Shown here: piece by piece, positions 16,490-24,521 of the stretch
How positions within the stretch are numbered: position 1 is the stretch's first letter
Layout: every line of letters starts with the position of its first letter
Source: Oscillospiraceae bacterium
GTDB lineage: Bacteria > Bacillota > Clostridia > Oscillospirales > CAG-382
NCBI GenBank assembly: GCA_015064485.1
Contig: SVSD01000011.1
Location: forward strand, 1 to 48,481
Direction of reading: 5' to 3'
DNA length: 48,481 nt
Program-made: the position numbers and the translations under genes
Notes under the pieces: model-generated
The model's database searches: none
Told to the model about the DNA's origin: nothing
Seen by the model: the letters and a program-made list of their open reading frames with translations, nothing else

Positions 16490-17932
16490 TTATTTCTTTT
16501 CTATAACCGAATAGCGGGATATTGAAAGCACAACTCCCATTTCCGCAAGAAGTATCATCAAAGCACTTCCGCCGTAGCTGAAAAACGGCAGAGAAATTCC
16601 CGTACTCGGGATAGTGTTTGTAACAACCATCATATTTAAAAGTGCCTGAAGTCCGACTTGGGATATAATGCCGAGCACCACAAGAGATGAAAATCTGTCG
16701 GGAGCACGGAAAGCTATTACTATTCCTCTGTATACAAAGAATACAAAAAGCAATATAACACAAACCGCTCCGATAAATCCGAATTCTTCGCAAAGAATTG
16801 CGAAAATATAATCGTTCATCGGTTCGGGAAGATACAGGTGCTTTTGCATACTCTGACCTATACCCACACCCCAGATTCCGCCGTTTCCGATAGCATAAAG
16901 AGATTGCGCCGGCTGCCATCCGCCTTCTCTTAAATAGTCAAAAGGATTTTTCCAGACAGCAAGTCTTCCTTTGGAATGGGAAAACAAATTAAGGACTCCG
17001 AACATTCCCACACCGCCGACGGCAACTGCGCCGATAAGATATCTTGCGCTTGATCCGCCGATCACCATAAGAATAACAATAATAAGGGTTATGATTATCA
17101 TACCCGACATATGAGGCTGCAGAGCCAGAAGTGCCGCAATTACAAGAATTAAAACTCCGAACGGAAGTATACCGAAAGTAAAGTCCGCCGCTTCCGTTAC
17201 CATTCTCCTTTTTATTGCAAATCTTACAGAATATCCGACAAGAGCAATACCGAGTATTACAAATACGATTTTAAGGTTGTCACACAATGATATCAGCCAG
17301 TAGTAGCTGTTCGGCTCGCCGCTTTCAAGAACAGGATCTGTTGTTCCCGCCACCTTGCCCAAGATCAATTTCCCACCGAAGCCAAGTCCTAAAAATCCAA
17401 GACCTGCAAACGCCGAGATCATAAAAGGCAAAACGATATTTCTGAAAGAGCCGGGCTGACCTTTTAATGTTATTTGCCTGTGAAATCTGTCGATATAATC
17501 GGCACACAAAACGATAACGGCAAATTTCATAATTTCCGACGGCTGTATTGATATCGGACCTATATATATCCATCTTTTTGCGCCGTTTGCATCCGAACCC
17601 ATCAGAAGTACAACACACATTAAAGCAAGCGCTGTAAGAAATATAACAGGAGTAAAACGGCGGATGCTTTCATAAGGGATTCTTGAAACCACCCACATAA
17701 CTATCACTCCGACAAACACAAAAAGTATATGTCTTTTTATGAAATGAAGGTTGTCGCCGAATTTTGAACCTGCATATACATAGCTTGCGGTCGCAACCAT
17801 AATGATACCTGCACAAACAAGCAAAATTATTGCCACAAGAAACGGTTTATCCACTCCTCTGCGGAGTCTGTATTCGGTTTTTGACGCGTTTTTTTTGTTT
17901 CCGCGCTTTTTTTCGGAAATATTATTTCTCAT
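16490..17932 (-). CDS. ftsW: FtsW/SpoVE-type SEDS polymerase with internal insertion
   Basis: Septal peptidoglycan glycosyltransferase, or its sporulation paralogue SpoVE, in 480 residues. SEDS motifs are ANGAKRWIYIGPISIQPSE (about 115-133), LQPHMSG (271-277), GGWQPAQSLYAIGNGG, PEPMNDYIFAILCEEFG and STGISLPFFSYGGSA. Between the third and fourth core blocks (about residues 176-255) there is an extra segment of 70-80 aa with one or two additional hydrophobic stretches, making it longer than usual FtsW (370-400 aa). The start ATG has GGAGG 5 nt upstream. It sits between mraY and murG; murD, normally found here, is absent. Confidence 0.92.
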   Translation of the reverse strand: MRNNISEKKRGNKKNASKTEYRLRRGVDKPFLVAIILLVCAGIIMVATASYVYAGSKFGDNLHFIKRHILFVFVGVIVMWVVSRIPYESIRRFTPVIFLTALALMCVVLLMGSDANGAKRWIYIGPISIQPSEIMKFAVIVLCADYIDRFHRQITLKGQPGSFRNIVLPFMISAFAGLGFLGLGFGGKLILGKVAGTTDPVLESGEPNSYYWLISLCDNLKIVFVILGIALVGYSVRFAIKRRMVTEAADFTFGILPFGVLILVIAALLALQPHMSGMIIITLIIVILMVIGGSSARYLIGAVAVGGVGMFGVLNLFSHSKGRLAVWKNPFDYLREGGWQPAQSLYAIGNGGIWGVGIGQSMQKHLYLPEPMNDYIFAILCEEFGFIGAVCVILLFVFFVYRGIVIAFRAPDRFSSLVVLGIISQVGLQALLNMMVVTNTIPSTGISLPFFSYGGSALMILLAEMGVVLSISRYSVIEKK

Positions 17933-17965
17933 TTTTCCTCCGCAAAGTTTTAGTTTAATGCGCTG

Positions 17966-18949
17966 TTATTTCAAAAAGCCGTAGCTTCCGACAGCGGATA
18001 CCAATAAAGTTACAAGCGAAAATACCGTAACTATTTTTATTTCATTCCATCCGCACATCTCGAAATGATGGTGTATAGGGCTCATTTTGAATATTCTCTT
18101 TTTGAAAAGCTTAAAGGATGCTACCTGAAGCATTACCGAAAAAGCTTCTATATAAAATACAATTCCGACAAACACAAGCAGAACAGGCAATTTCAGCCAT
18201 ATTGCAAGCGCGCTCACAGCACCGCCGAAAAACAGCGATCCTGTATCGCCCATAAACACTTTTGCAGGGTAGAAATTATATACAAGAAATCCTACCGCTC
18301 CGCCGACGATTGCCGCCGCCGCAAAAAGAACAAGTTCATTGTCTGTTTTATAGGCAACCGCACCTATAAATGAACACGCAACTGCAGTTACCGACGCCGC
18401 AAGACCGTCTATGCCGTCTGTAAGGTTTACAGCATTTACTGTAAATACTATGCCCACAATTAAGAAAACATAATATAAAACTCCAAGTTCAAGCTTATAA
18501 TCGGTAAAAGGAAGTGTAAGTGCAGTTTCGGGTTCGTTTCCGGAGAAGAGGAAGAATACATAAAGTCCTGCTGTCGCAAACTGAAGTACCAGTTTCTGAA
18601 CTGCGGTAAGTCCTGCATTCTGCTTTTTCACAAACTTTGTTCTGTCGTCTATTATTCCGATAATTCCGCAGGAAACCATAAAGAGATAATTTACGATAAG
18701 CTCGTAAAGTCCGTTTCCGCCGTCAAGAGCACAAAAAACTGCTGCAATTATTACACATACCGTAACACCGACGATAAAGAAGATTCCGCCCATTGTGGGT
18801 GTTCCCTCTTTTGACTTGTGCCATCTCGGACCTATATCAAGAATTTTTTGTCCCATTTTTATGCTTTTTAAAACAGGAATCAGTATTTTTCCGAGTATTG
18901 CCGTTATTAAAAAGCATACTGCAAAGGAAACTATTGCTTTTATAATCAA
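17966..18949 (-). CDS. mraY: MraY, lipid I synthase
   Basis: Phospho-MurNAc-pentapeptide transferase, an integral membrane enzyme making lipid I on undecaprenyl phosphate. The 327-aa protein has about ten membrane helices. Family motifs are GTPTMGG (49-55), the Asp pair GIIDDRTK (101-102), NLTDGIDGLA, GDTGSLFFGG and MSPIHHHFE near the end. The start is a TTG at 18947-18949 behind GGTGGTG, with no better in-frame ATG. It follows the PBP gene by 38 nt. Confidence 0.96.
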   Translation of the reverse strand: MIIKAIVSFAVCFLITAILGKILIPVLKSIKMGQKILDIGPRWHKSKEGTPTMGGIFFIVGVTVCVIIAAVFCALDGGNGLYELIVNYLFMVSCGIIGIIDDRTKFVKKQNAGLTAVQKLVLQFATAGLYVFFLFSGNEPETALTLPFTDYKLELGVLYYVFLIVGIVFTVNAVNLTDGIDGLAASVTAVACSFIGAVAYKTDNELVLFAAAAIVGGAVGFLVYNFYPAKVFMGDTGSLFFGGAVSALAIWLKLPVLLVFVGIVFYIEAFSVMLQVASFKLFKKRIFKMSPIHHHFEMCGWNEIKIVTVFSLVTLLVSAVGSYGFLK

Positions 18950-18987
18950 GTTAACACCACCAATTTAGAATATCCTTTTTGTTTGTA

Positions 18988-21240
18988 TCAGTCAGTACCG
19001 TCAAGATGCTTAAAGCTTACGGTAACGACCGTTCCGGGCTGTACCTTTTCCCCTGCCGCAGGCGACTGGGAAACCGCAACGGCAGCAGCTCCGCCGACGC
19101 CCTCTCGGTAAGAACCCTCAATATATATATTAAGATTGCTGTTTACAACCGCTTTATTTGCCGCAGATGCGGAAAGACCGATACAATTCGGAACGGTTGC
19201 TGTATTTGCGGGAGTTTCACTTCCCGTATAGAGCACAATGACACCGTTGCCGGAAATTGCATCTCCCACTCTCGGGAACTGTTCGTTTACAACATCACCG
19301 TCACCCAAAACCTTTGCCTTAAAGCCGAGAGATTCGATCTTTTTCTTTGCTTCTTCAAGCGACATTGCACGGTATTCTTCAACTGCCACCGCCATGGATT
19401 CTTTTTCTTCATCAGAAAGAACGGGGGGAATATTGAGATAAGGAAGCGTATCGGTAAGTACCTGAGATACAACAGGCGCCGCAACAACACCGCCGTAATA
19501 CTGTCCGTTTGTCGGAGTATCAATTGCAACAAGAATTGCCACCTGAGGATCGTTTGCAGGTGCGAAAGCTACGCAAGATGCAACATACGGAGTTATATTT
19601 CCCGCCTTGTCCTTTTCGGCACCGTGCTTTTCAGCCGTACCTGTTTTCGCCGCAACGGGGTAGCCCTTTACATAAGCATTTTTGGTAGAACCTACATTTA
19701 TACCATCGGCAAGATATTCCATTATGGTCTGGGATGTTTCTTTTGAGATTATCTGCCTTTGAACCTTTGGCTCAATTGATTTTATGATCTGTCCGTCGCT
19801 GTCGGTCACAGCCTTTACAACATAAGGCTGCATAAGATTTCCGCCGTTTGCAACTGCGCAAACAGAAGATAAAAGTCTTATGGGAGTAATTGTAAATGTC
19901 TGACCGAAGGAGTATGTCGCAAGTTCAACATCATTAAAGGAAGAAAGATTTGTATGATAAATTCCCGAAGCCTCTCCCGGAAGGTCGATGCCTGTAATAT
20001 CCATACATCCGAATTCTTCGAAATAGCGGTAGAATTTTTCCTTACCTATTTTTGCCGCAAGCTGCATAAATACGGGGTTACAGGAATTTTGGAGACCCTG
20101 TTCGAAGGTTTCGGTTCCGTGTCCTTCTCTTTTATGACAGCTGATGGGCTTTGACCAGCCCTTTACCATCATACTTCCCGAGCAGTAGAAAGTATCATTT
20201 TCGCTGACCTTGTTTTCTTCCATCGCGATTGCGGAAGTCACAAGCTTGAATGTCGAACCGGGTTCATAAAGCTCGGTTACGCATTTATTCTTCCAAAGTG
20301 TATCAAGAAGCTCTTTTCTGTAATCGTTTTTGCTCTTTTCCTCTGTTTCTTCGAAAGCTTCAAGAAGCTTTAAAGATTCCTCATCAAGTGTATACGGAGA
20401 ATTGGGATCATAATCGGGTTTTACCGACATTGCAAGTATTTCTCCGGTATTTACATCCATAACGATTCCGAGAACTCTGTTTTGAGCCTTTGTATCCTCG
20501 AGTGCCGCATCAAGTGCCTTTTCAAGGAAACTCTGTATTGTAAGGTCTATTGTCAGAACAAGATTATTTCCGTTTTCCGCGCCGATGTAATCTTCATATT
20601 CAAAGGGCATACTTTTTCCGTGTCCGTCCTGAGCGGTTATGAGTTTTCCGGGAGCGCCCTTGAGTTCGTTATCGTATTTCGCCTCAATTCCGTAAAGACC
20701 GTTGTTGTCATACCCTGTAAATCCAAGCACATGGCTTGCAAGGTTTGCATTAGGATAGCTCCTTTTTGTGTTTTCCTCAAAATGGATGCCGTCTGTAAGA
20801 TCGTTTTTCTGCATCCATGTGCGTATTTCGTCGGTCACATCCCTTTCAACCTGTTTTTTGACAACATAGTATTTGTTTTTCTTATTGTCCATTCTTCTGA
20901 GAAGCTCCTCACGGTCGGCACCGAGAAGCTCCGAAAGATAATCTGCTATCTTTTCTTCGTTTTCTTTTGCTATTTCATTAGGTGAAATAAAAACATTTTC
21001 AACAGAAACACTTACCGCAAGCTGGTTCATATTTCTGTCGTAGATAGTGCCTCGTCTGGGATTTATGGATGTTTCTGTTGTATATTGTGCCACAGCCTTT
21101 TGTCTGTAGAATTCAGCATTTATTATCTGCTTGTTCACAAGGTTTGTGATAAGCAGGATAAGTGCAAGTAAAAAAGCGATTATAATTACCGCCATACGCA
21201 CAAGTGTAGGTCTTAAACTTTTATCTGCAGACAAGAACAT
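18988..21240 (-). CDS. ftsI: Class B penicillin-binding protein with PASTA domains (FtsI/SpoVD)
   Basis: Transpeptidase that cross-links septal peptidoglycan with the SEDS partner FtsW. The 750-aa protein has a signal anchor (about 15-35), a PBP dimerisation domain (NPRRGTIYDRN at 60-70), and a transpeptidase domain with STFK (329-332), SCN (386-388) and KTGT (532-535). Two PASTA repeats follow (about 610-680 and 681-748). Two PASTA domains resemble Bacillus PBP2B; SpoVD usually has one, so the division enzyme is the likelier role. Only one class B PBP lies in this cluster. It follows ftsL in the standard order. Confidence 0.93.
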   Translation of the reverse strand: MFLSADKSLRPTLVRMAVIIIAFLLALILLITNLVNKQIINAEFYRQKAVAQYTTETSINPRRGTIYDRNMNQLAVSVSVENVFISPNEIAKENEEKIADYLSELLGADREELLRRMDNKKNKYYVVKKQVERDVTDEIRTWMQKNDLTDGIHFEENTKRSYPNANLASHVLGFTGYDNNGLYGIEAKYDNELKGAPGKLITAQDGHGKSMPFEYEDYIGAENGNNLVLTIDLTIQSFLEKALDAALEDTKAQNRVLGIVMDVNTGEILAMSVKPDYDPNSPYTLDEESLKLLEAFEETEEKSKNDYRKELLDTLWKNKCVTELYEPGSTFKLVTSAIAMEENKVSENDTFYCSGSMMVKGWSKPISCHKREGHGTETFEQGLQNSCNPVFMQLAAKIGKEKFYRYFEEFGCMDITGIDLPGEASGIYHTNLSSFNDVELATYSFGQTFTITPIRLLSSVCAVANGGNLMQPYVVKAVTDSDGQIIKSIEPKVQRQIISKETSQTIMEYLADGINVGSTKNAYVKGYPVAAKTGTAEKHGAEKDKAGNITPYVASCVAFAPANDPQVAILVAIDTPTNGQYYGGVVAAPVVSQVLTDTLPYLNIPPVLSDEEKESMAVAVEEYRAMSLEEAKKKIESLGFKAKVLGDGDVVNEQFPRVGDAISGNGVIVLYTGSETPANTATVPNCIGLSASAANKAVVNSNLNIYIEGSYREGVGGAAAVAVSQSPAAGEKVQPGTVVTVSFKHLDGTD

Positions 21241-21343
21241 ACTTTATTCCTTTCATATTATATTAGCTGAAAATTGATAAAAAAAGAGAAGCACTCGTTT
21301 GCATCTCTTTTTTTACATCTTTTATAGCTTAAAATTCCGATTA

Positions 21344-22021
21344 TTATTCGCCCAAAGCTTCGCTGAACAGTTTGAAAACACCCGACATAACCGTACTTAC
21401 GATATATCCGTCTTCCTTTTCGTCGGCGGTATTTTCGATCTTAAAACTGTCTGCCATACTAATATAGCAACATTCTATCTGTTCGGAACCTATCATTCCG
21501 TTTTGCTTTGCATACGCTTCGATCTCTTCAAAATCACAGTTTTTGTCAAGAAGAAGGCTTAATTGTTTTGTTTCTTCCTCGTAAGAAGCGATGTCATTTT
21601 TAAGATCGTTTATCTTTGTATTATATTTCGATATCTGGGAATAGTTTAAAAGCAAAAACATCGCAACAAGAGTAAGTGCAAGCGCGACAGCAAGAAAACC
21701 GAAAGGTATGCTTTTTTCTGCAACAGTATATTCATCGTATGAATAATTCACCTTTTCGGGACCATATGCAAGAGCATTTCTTACTTTTACTCTGTTTTCT
21801 TTTGCAAATTTATCGTTGCGGCGCTTTATATATCTCTTGCGGCGGGCAATTGCCTCTGCAATTATTTCTTCGCTGCTTTTTGATGAAGTTTGCGCACGAC
21901 GGGGTTTTGCGGAGGAAGCCTGAACGGTTGCAGAATCATTCTGCACTTTTTCCGTATTTATATTATATTGACTTTTTCTGCTGTTTAGAATTCTTCTGTT
22001 ATCATCAGTAAAATAAGCCAT
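21344..22021 (-). CDS. ftsL: FtsL-like divisome protein
   Basis: A 225-aa bitopic protein: about 115 basic cytoplasmic residues, one membrane helix (FGFLAVALALTLVAMFLLL), then a coiled coil (SKYNTKINDLKNDIASYEEE) and an acidic tail. The position between rsmH and the PBP gene, and the helix followed by a coiled coil, identify it as FtsL; sequence conservation in this family is weak. The start at ATG 22019-22021 has AGGAGG 8 nt upstream; the frame is open further upstream but overlaps rsmH. The cytoplasmic part is longer than in Bacillus FtsL. Confidence 0.8.
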   Translation of the reverse strand: MAYFTDDNRRILNSRKSQYNINTEKVQNDSATVQASSAKPRRAQTSSKSSEEIIAEAIARRKRYIKRRNDKFAKENRVKVRNALAYGPEKVNYSYDEYTVAEKSIPFGFLAVALALTLVAMFLLLNYSQISKYNTKINDLKNDIASYEEETKQLSLLLDKNCDFEEIEAYAKQNGMIGSEQIECCYISMADSFKIENTADEKEDGYIVSTVMSGVFKLFSEALGE

Positions 22022-22043
22022 TTCTTTCTCCTCCTTTGCTTTT

Positions 22044-23018
22044 TTATATCTTTTCAAGCACCCGAAGCTTTGCGCTTCTTGAACGGGGGTTTTCATCGAG
22101 CTCTTTTTCGCTCGGAAGTATAGGTTTTTTTGTAAGCACCACCGCCTGCGGCTTGTTTCCGCAAACGCATACGGGAAAATCCTGAGGACAGGTACAGCCT
22201 TTCGTAAAATTCAAAAAGCCGTGTTTTATCAATCTGTCTTCAAGCGAATGGAAACTTATAAACGAAAATCTTCCTCCCGGATTTAACATCGGAAAAAGAC
22301 CTGTTATTACTTTGTCTATAACTTCAAGTTCTCCGTTTACTTCGATTCTTATCGCCTGAAAAGTTCTTTTGGACGGATGCGGACCGTCTTTACGGTTTTT
22401 GGCGGGTATTGCCGCCTTGATTATATCGTTTAATTGAAAGGTGGTTTTTATGGGTTCTTTTTCTCTTGCTTCGACTATAAAGGAGGCTATTCTTTTAGCA
22501 AACCTTTCTTCTCCGTAAAGGGTTATTATTTCGGAAAGTTTTCTTTCATCATAACCGTTCACAACATCAAAAGCACTTTTTCCCTCTTTTGACATTCTCA
22601 TATCAAGGGGGGCGTCGTGCATATAGGAAAAGCCTCTTTCGGGAGTGTCAAGCTGGAATGAAGAAACCCCAAGGTCCGCAACAGCTCCATCTATCTTTTC
22701 AATGCCGACGCTTTTAAGAAGCTCGGGGGCATCTCCAAAATTTCCTTTTATAAAAGTAACATTGTCTTTATAATCCTTAAGGCGAATTGATGCGGCGTTT
22801 AGTGCATCCGGATCCTGATCTATACAAACAAGCCTTCCGCCGCCGACTTTTTCAAGCCTTTTGAGTATTTCAAGCGAGTGTCCCGCACCGCCTGTGGTAC
22901 AATCGACATATACTCCGTCTTTTTTTATATTAAGTCCGTCTACTGTTTCGTGAAGCATAACCGAGTAATGGTTAAACACTATTTCGCCGCACTTTGTATT
23001 CTTATCAGAATCCGACAT
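22044..23018 (-). CDS. rsmH: 16S rRNA m4C1402 methyltransferase RsmH
   Basis: SAM-dependent N4-methyltransferase of 16S rRNA C1402 (formerly MraW). The 324-aa protein starts with HYSVMLHETVDGL and has the SAM loop DCTTGGAGHS, GAVADLGVSSFQLD, RTFQAIRIEVNGEL and the SFHSLEDRLIKHGF signature, ending RSRSAKLRVLEK. The start overlaps the end of mraZ by 14 nt, so they are coupled. Standard dcw position. Confidence 0.97.
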   Translation of the reverse strand: MSDSDKNTKCGEIVFNHYSVMLHETVDGLNIKKDGVYVDCTTGGAGHSLEILKRLEKVGGGRLVCIDQDPDALNAASIRLKDYKDNVTFIKGNFGDAPELLKSVGIEKIDGAVADLGVSSFQLDTPERGFSYMHDAPLDMRMSKEGKSAFDVVNGYDERKLSEIITLYGEERFAKRIASFIVEAREKEPIKTTFQLNDIIKAAIPAKNRKDGPHPSKRTFQAIRIEVNGELEVIDKVITGLFPMLNPGGRFSFISFHSLEDRLIKHGFLNFTKGCTCPQDFPVCVCGNKPQAVVLTKKPILPSEKELDENPRSRSAKLRVLEKI

Positions 23019-23424
23019 TTTTGAGCATTTCCCTCATTTCTTCTATGTCAGATGCGTCGTTTATTTCGTCGAAGTGTTCAGGACGCCATATTTCAACGCA
23101 ATTGTTAAGTCCGACAAAGGAAATTTCCTTTTCAATATCGGCATAAGAGCGAAGCTCCTGGGAGATTACTATTCTGCCCTGGGAATCAAGCTCGGTATTA
23201 AAAGCGCTTGCAAGAAAATATCTTTTTATCTTTTTCATCTGCATTTCGCCGTAGCCTTCAAGCTTCTTTATGAAAGCTTCCCACTGCTCACTGTTATAAA
23301 GAACAATGCAGGAGTCGAGCCCTTTTGCAATAACAAGGTTTCCCTGAAGATCCGCACGGAACTTTGCAGGCACAAAAACTCTGCCCTTGCTGTCTACTGT
23401 ATGTTCGTATCTACCTGTAAGCAC
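23005..23424 (-). CDS. mraZ: Transcriptional regulator MraZ
   Basis: DNA-binding repressor of the dcw operon, 139 aa, with two AbrB-like halves: LTGRYEHTVDSKGRVFVPAKFR at the start and AFNTELDSQGRIVISQELR in the middle. The GTG at 23422-23424 is chosen as start because AAAGGAG lies 8 nt upstream and the protein then begins as other MraZ do. An earlier GTG at 23433 overlaps that ribosome-binding site. Operator-like TGGAG repeats lie upstream, consistent with autoregulation. Confidence 0.95.
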   Translation of the reverse strand: MLTGRYEHTVDSKGRVFVPAKFRADLQGNLVIAKGLDSCIVLYNSEQWEAFIKKLEGYGEMQMKKIKRYFLASAFNTELDSQGRIVISQELRSYADIEKEISFVGLNNCVEIWRPEHFDEINDASDIEEMREMLKNVGF

Positions 23425-23517
23425 CAAGCTCACTCCTTTCCTTATTATTTTTGAAGTCGCAAAAATTGGGGCACTAACGCTTTTTCGTCAAAAAGACGAT
23501 TTTGTTTGCATTTTTTG

Positions 23518-23553
23518 CTCCAATTCTATTTACTTTTACTCCATTTCGCTCCA
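23518..23553 (-). promoter_or_regulatory. Putative MraZ boxes
   Basis: On the minus strand three TGGAG direct repeats lie at 23549-23553, 23539-23543 and 23518-23522. The first two are exactly 10 nt apart, the third 21 nt on, each followed by an A-rich pentamer (CGAAA, TAAAA, CAAAA). MraZ is known to bind short direct repeats one helical turn apart upstream of its own gene. They lie immediately downstream of the predicted start point, a position suited to blocking transcription. Confidence 0.65.
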
Positions 23554-23563
23554 ATGTGATTTA

Positions 23564-23592
23564 ATTATATAATATATTTAATCATTTTTCAA
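23564..23592 (-). promoter_or_regulatory. dcw operon (mraZ) promoter
   Basis: On the minus strand: TTGAAA (23587-23592), 17-nt spacer, TATAAT (23564-23569). Start predicted near 23557, just before the MraZ boxes, leaving about 130 nt of leader that includes a TCGTC/GACGA hairpin (about 23486-23500). Confidence 0.7.
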
Positions 23593-23723
23593 TAGGCGCC
23601 GCTATGTAAAAAATGAATTTTTTGTAAATAATAGCACTTTTTTATTATTTTTTTGCAAAAAATACATTTATTTTCTCCGGCCGCATAAATATAGCTTGAA
23701 AACACTTTTGGGAGTTGATTTTT

Positions 23724-24017
23724 TTGAAAATTACAACATTCACCCGCTTTTGTGAAAAGCAGGTTGCAAACTGCCGCAACGGAAAAATTATAGGTTTTCC
23801 TTCGGACATAAAAATTGATACCGAAAACGGAAAGATCATTTCCGTTTTTGTGTGCGAAGCAAACAAAATTCCCCTTTTTTCAAAACCGAATATTACCGAA
23901 ATACCCTGGGATAAAATCGACAAGGTCGGAGATGATCTTATTATTGTGGATACCGACTGTTTTGTTTCGGTTCAGGATAAGCCCAAGAAAGAAAAGAAAT
24001 ATTTCTTCGGTGGTTGA
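23724..24017 (+). CDS. PRC-barrel protein, YlmC/YmxH type
   Basis: A 97-aa single PRC-barrel domain protein of the YlmC/YmxH family, common in sporulating Firmicutes. Typical pattern: VANCRNGKIIGFPSDIKID, GKIISVFV and IPWDKIDKVGDDLIIVD. The molecular role is not known; Bacillus YmxH is linked to sporulation. The TTG at 23724 is preferred because GGGAG ends 9 nt upstream; another TTG at 23715 is too close to it. The stop codon overlaps the -35 box of the following tRNA promoter. Confidence 0.85.
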   Translation: MKITTFTRFCEKQVANCRNGKIIGFPSDIKIDTENGKIISVFVCEANKIPLFSKPNITEIPWDKIDKVGDDLIIVDTDCFVSVQDKPKKEKKYFFGG

Positions 24018-24042
24018 CAAAAATTAAAGTTTGCTGTATAAT
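24014..24042 (+). promoter_or_regulatory. tRNA-Leu promoter
   Basis: Perfect TTGACA (24014-24019), 17-nt spacer, TATAAT (24037-24042). The -35 box contains the stop codon of the preceding gene. Confidence 0.88.
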
Positions 24043-24059
24043 ACCTTTTGTTTACGAAC

Positions 24060-24146
24060 GCAGGTATGGTGGAATTGGCAGACACGATAGATTCAGGTTC
24101 TATTGTTCGCAAGGACATGCAGGTTCAAGTCCTGTTACCTGCACCA
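24060..24146 (+). tRNA. tRNA-Leu (anticodon CAG)
   Basis: An 87-nt class II tRNA. The acceptor stem is GCAGGTA/TACCTGC with discriminator A and an encoded CCA. The anticodon arm is ATAGA-TTCAGGT-TCTAT, giving anticodon CAG (codon CUG). There is a variable arm after it, and the T arm contains GGTTCAAGTCC. Own promoter and terminator flank it. Confidence 0.96.
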
Positions 24147-24149
24147 ACC

Positions 24150-24189
24150 AAGAGCCTCGACACGCATTATCGCGTACCGAGGCTCTTTT
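24150..24189 (+). terminator. tRNA-Leu terminator
   Basis: Stem AAGAGCCTCG/CGAGGCTCTT (24150-24159 with 24178-24187), with an inner CGCG-type helix in the loop, followed by TTTTA. Confidence 0.88.
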
Positions 24190-24451
24190 ATATTTTCAAT
24201 TTTTGTTCACGCGTCTTAATAAGACACATCATAAACACCAACACAAAAATCGTCTTTATCAAAAATAAATGCTTAAAAGTATCACATTATTATATATACT
24301 TATACATTTTCAATCCTGCCCGTTCGGGTTTAAGACCAGAAAAGACGGCTCTTAAGCTCTTCGGCACCTGTTTATGCATTATAAATAATATTTTTTTGCA
24401 GAAAAAATAAAAATATAGTAGTTTTTTCGGATGTTTTATTTCTATTTATTC
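24190..24451. other. Gene-free AT-rich stretch before pyrC
   Basis: About 260 nt with no convincing ORF on either strand. A small GTCTTAATAAGAC hairpin (about 24213) and a CCCG/CGGG hairpin (24318-24327) are visible. No PyrR-binding motif or anti-terminator/terminator pair is recognisable. Confidence 0.5.
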
Positions 24452-24480
24452 TTGACTTTTTTGCCTGATTATGGTATACT
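24452..24480 (+). promoter_or_regulatory. pyr operon promoter
   Basis: TTGACT (24452-24457), 17-nt spacer, TATACT (24475-24480) with an extended TGG before the -10. The leader to pyrC is only about 35 nt, too short for a classical PyrR attenuator. Confidence 0.78.
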
Positions 24481-24521
24481 GTATCGAATAGAAAAATGGA
24501 ACCTAAACGGAGGACAAAAAG

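Noticed and set aside
24487-24521. PyrR-binding attenuator before pyrC
   Set aside because: The leader is too short and has no terminator/anti-terminator structure.
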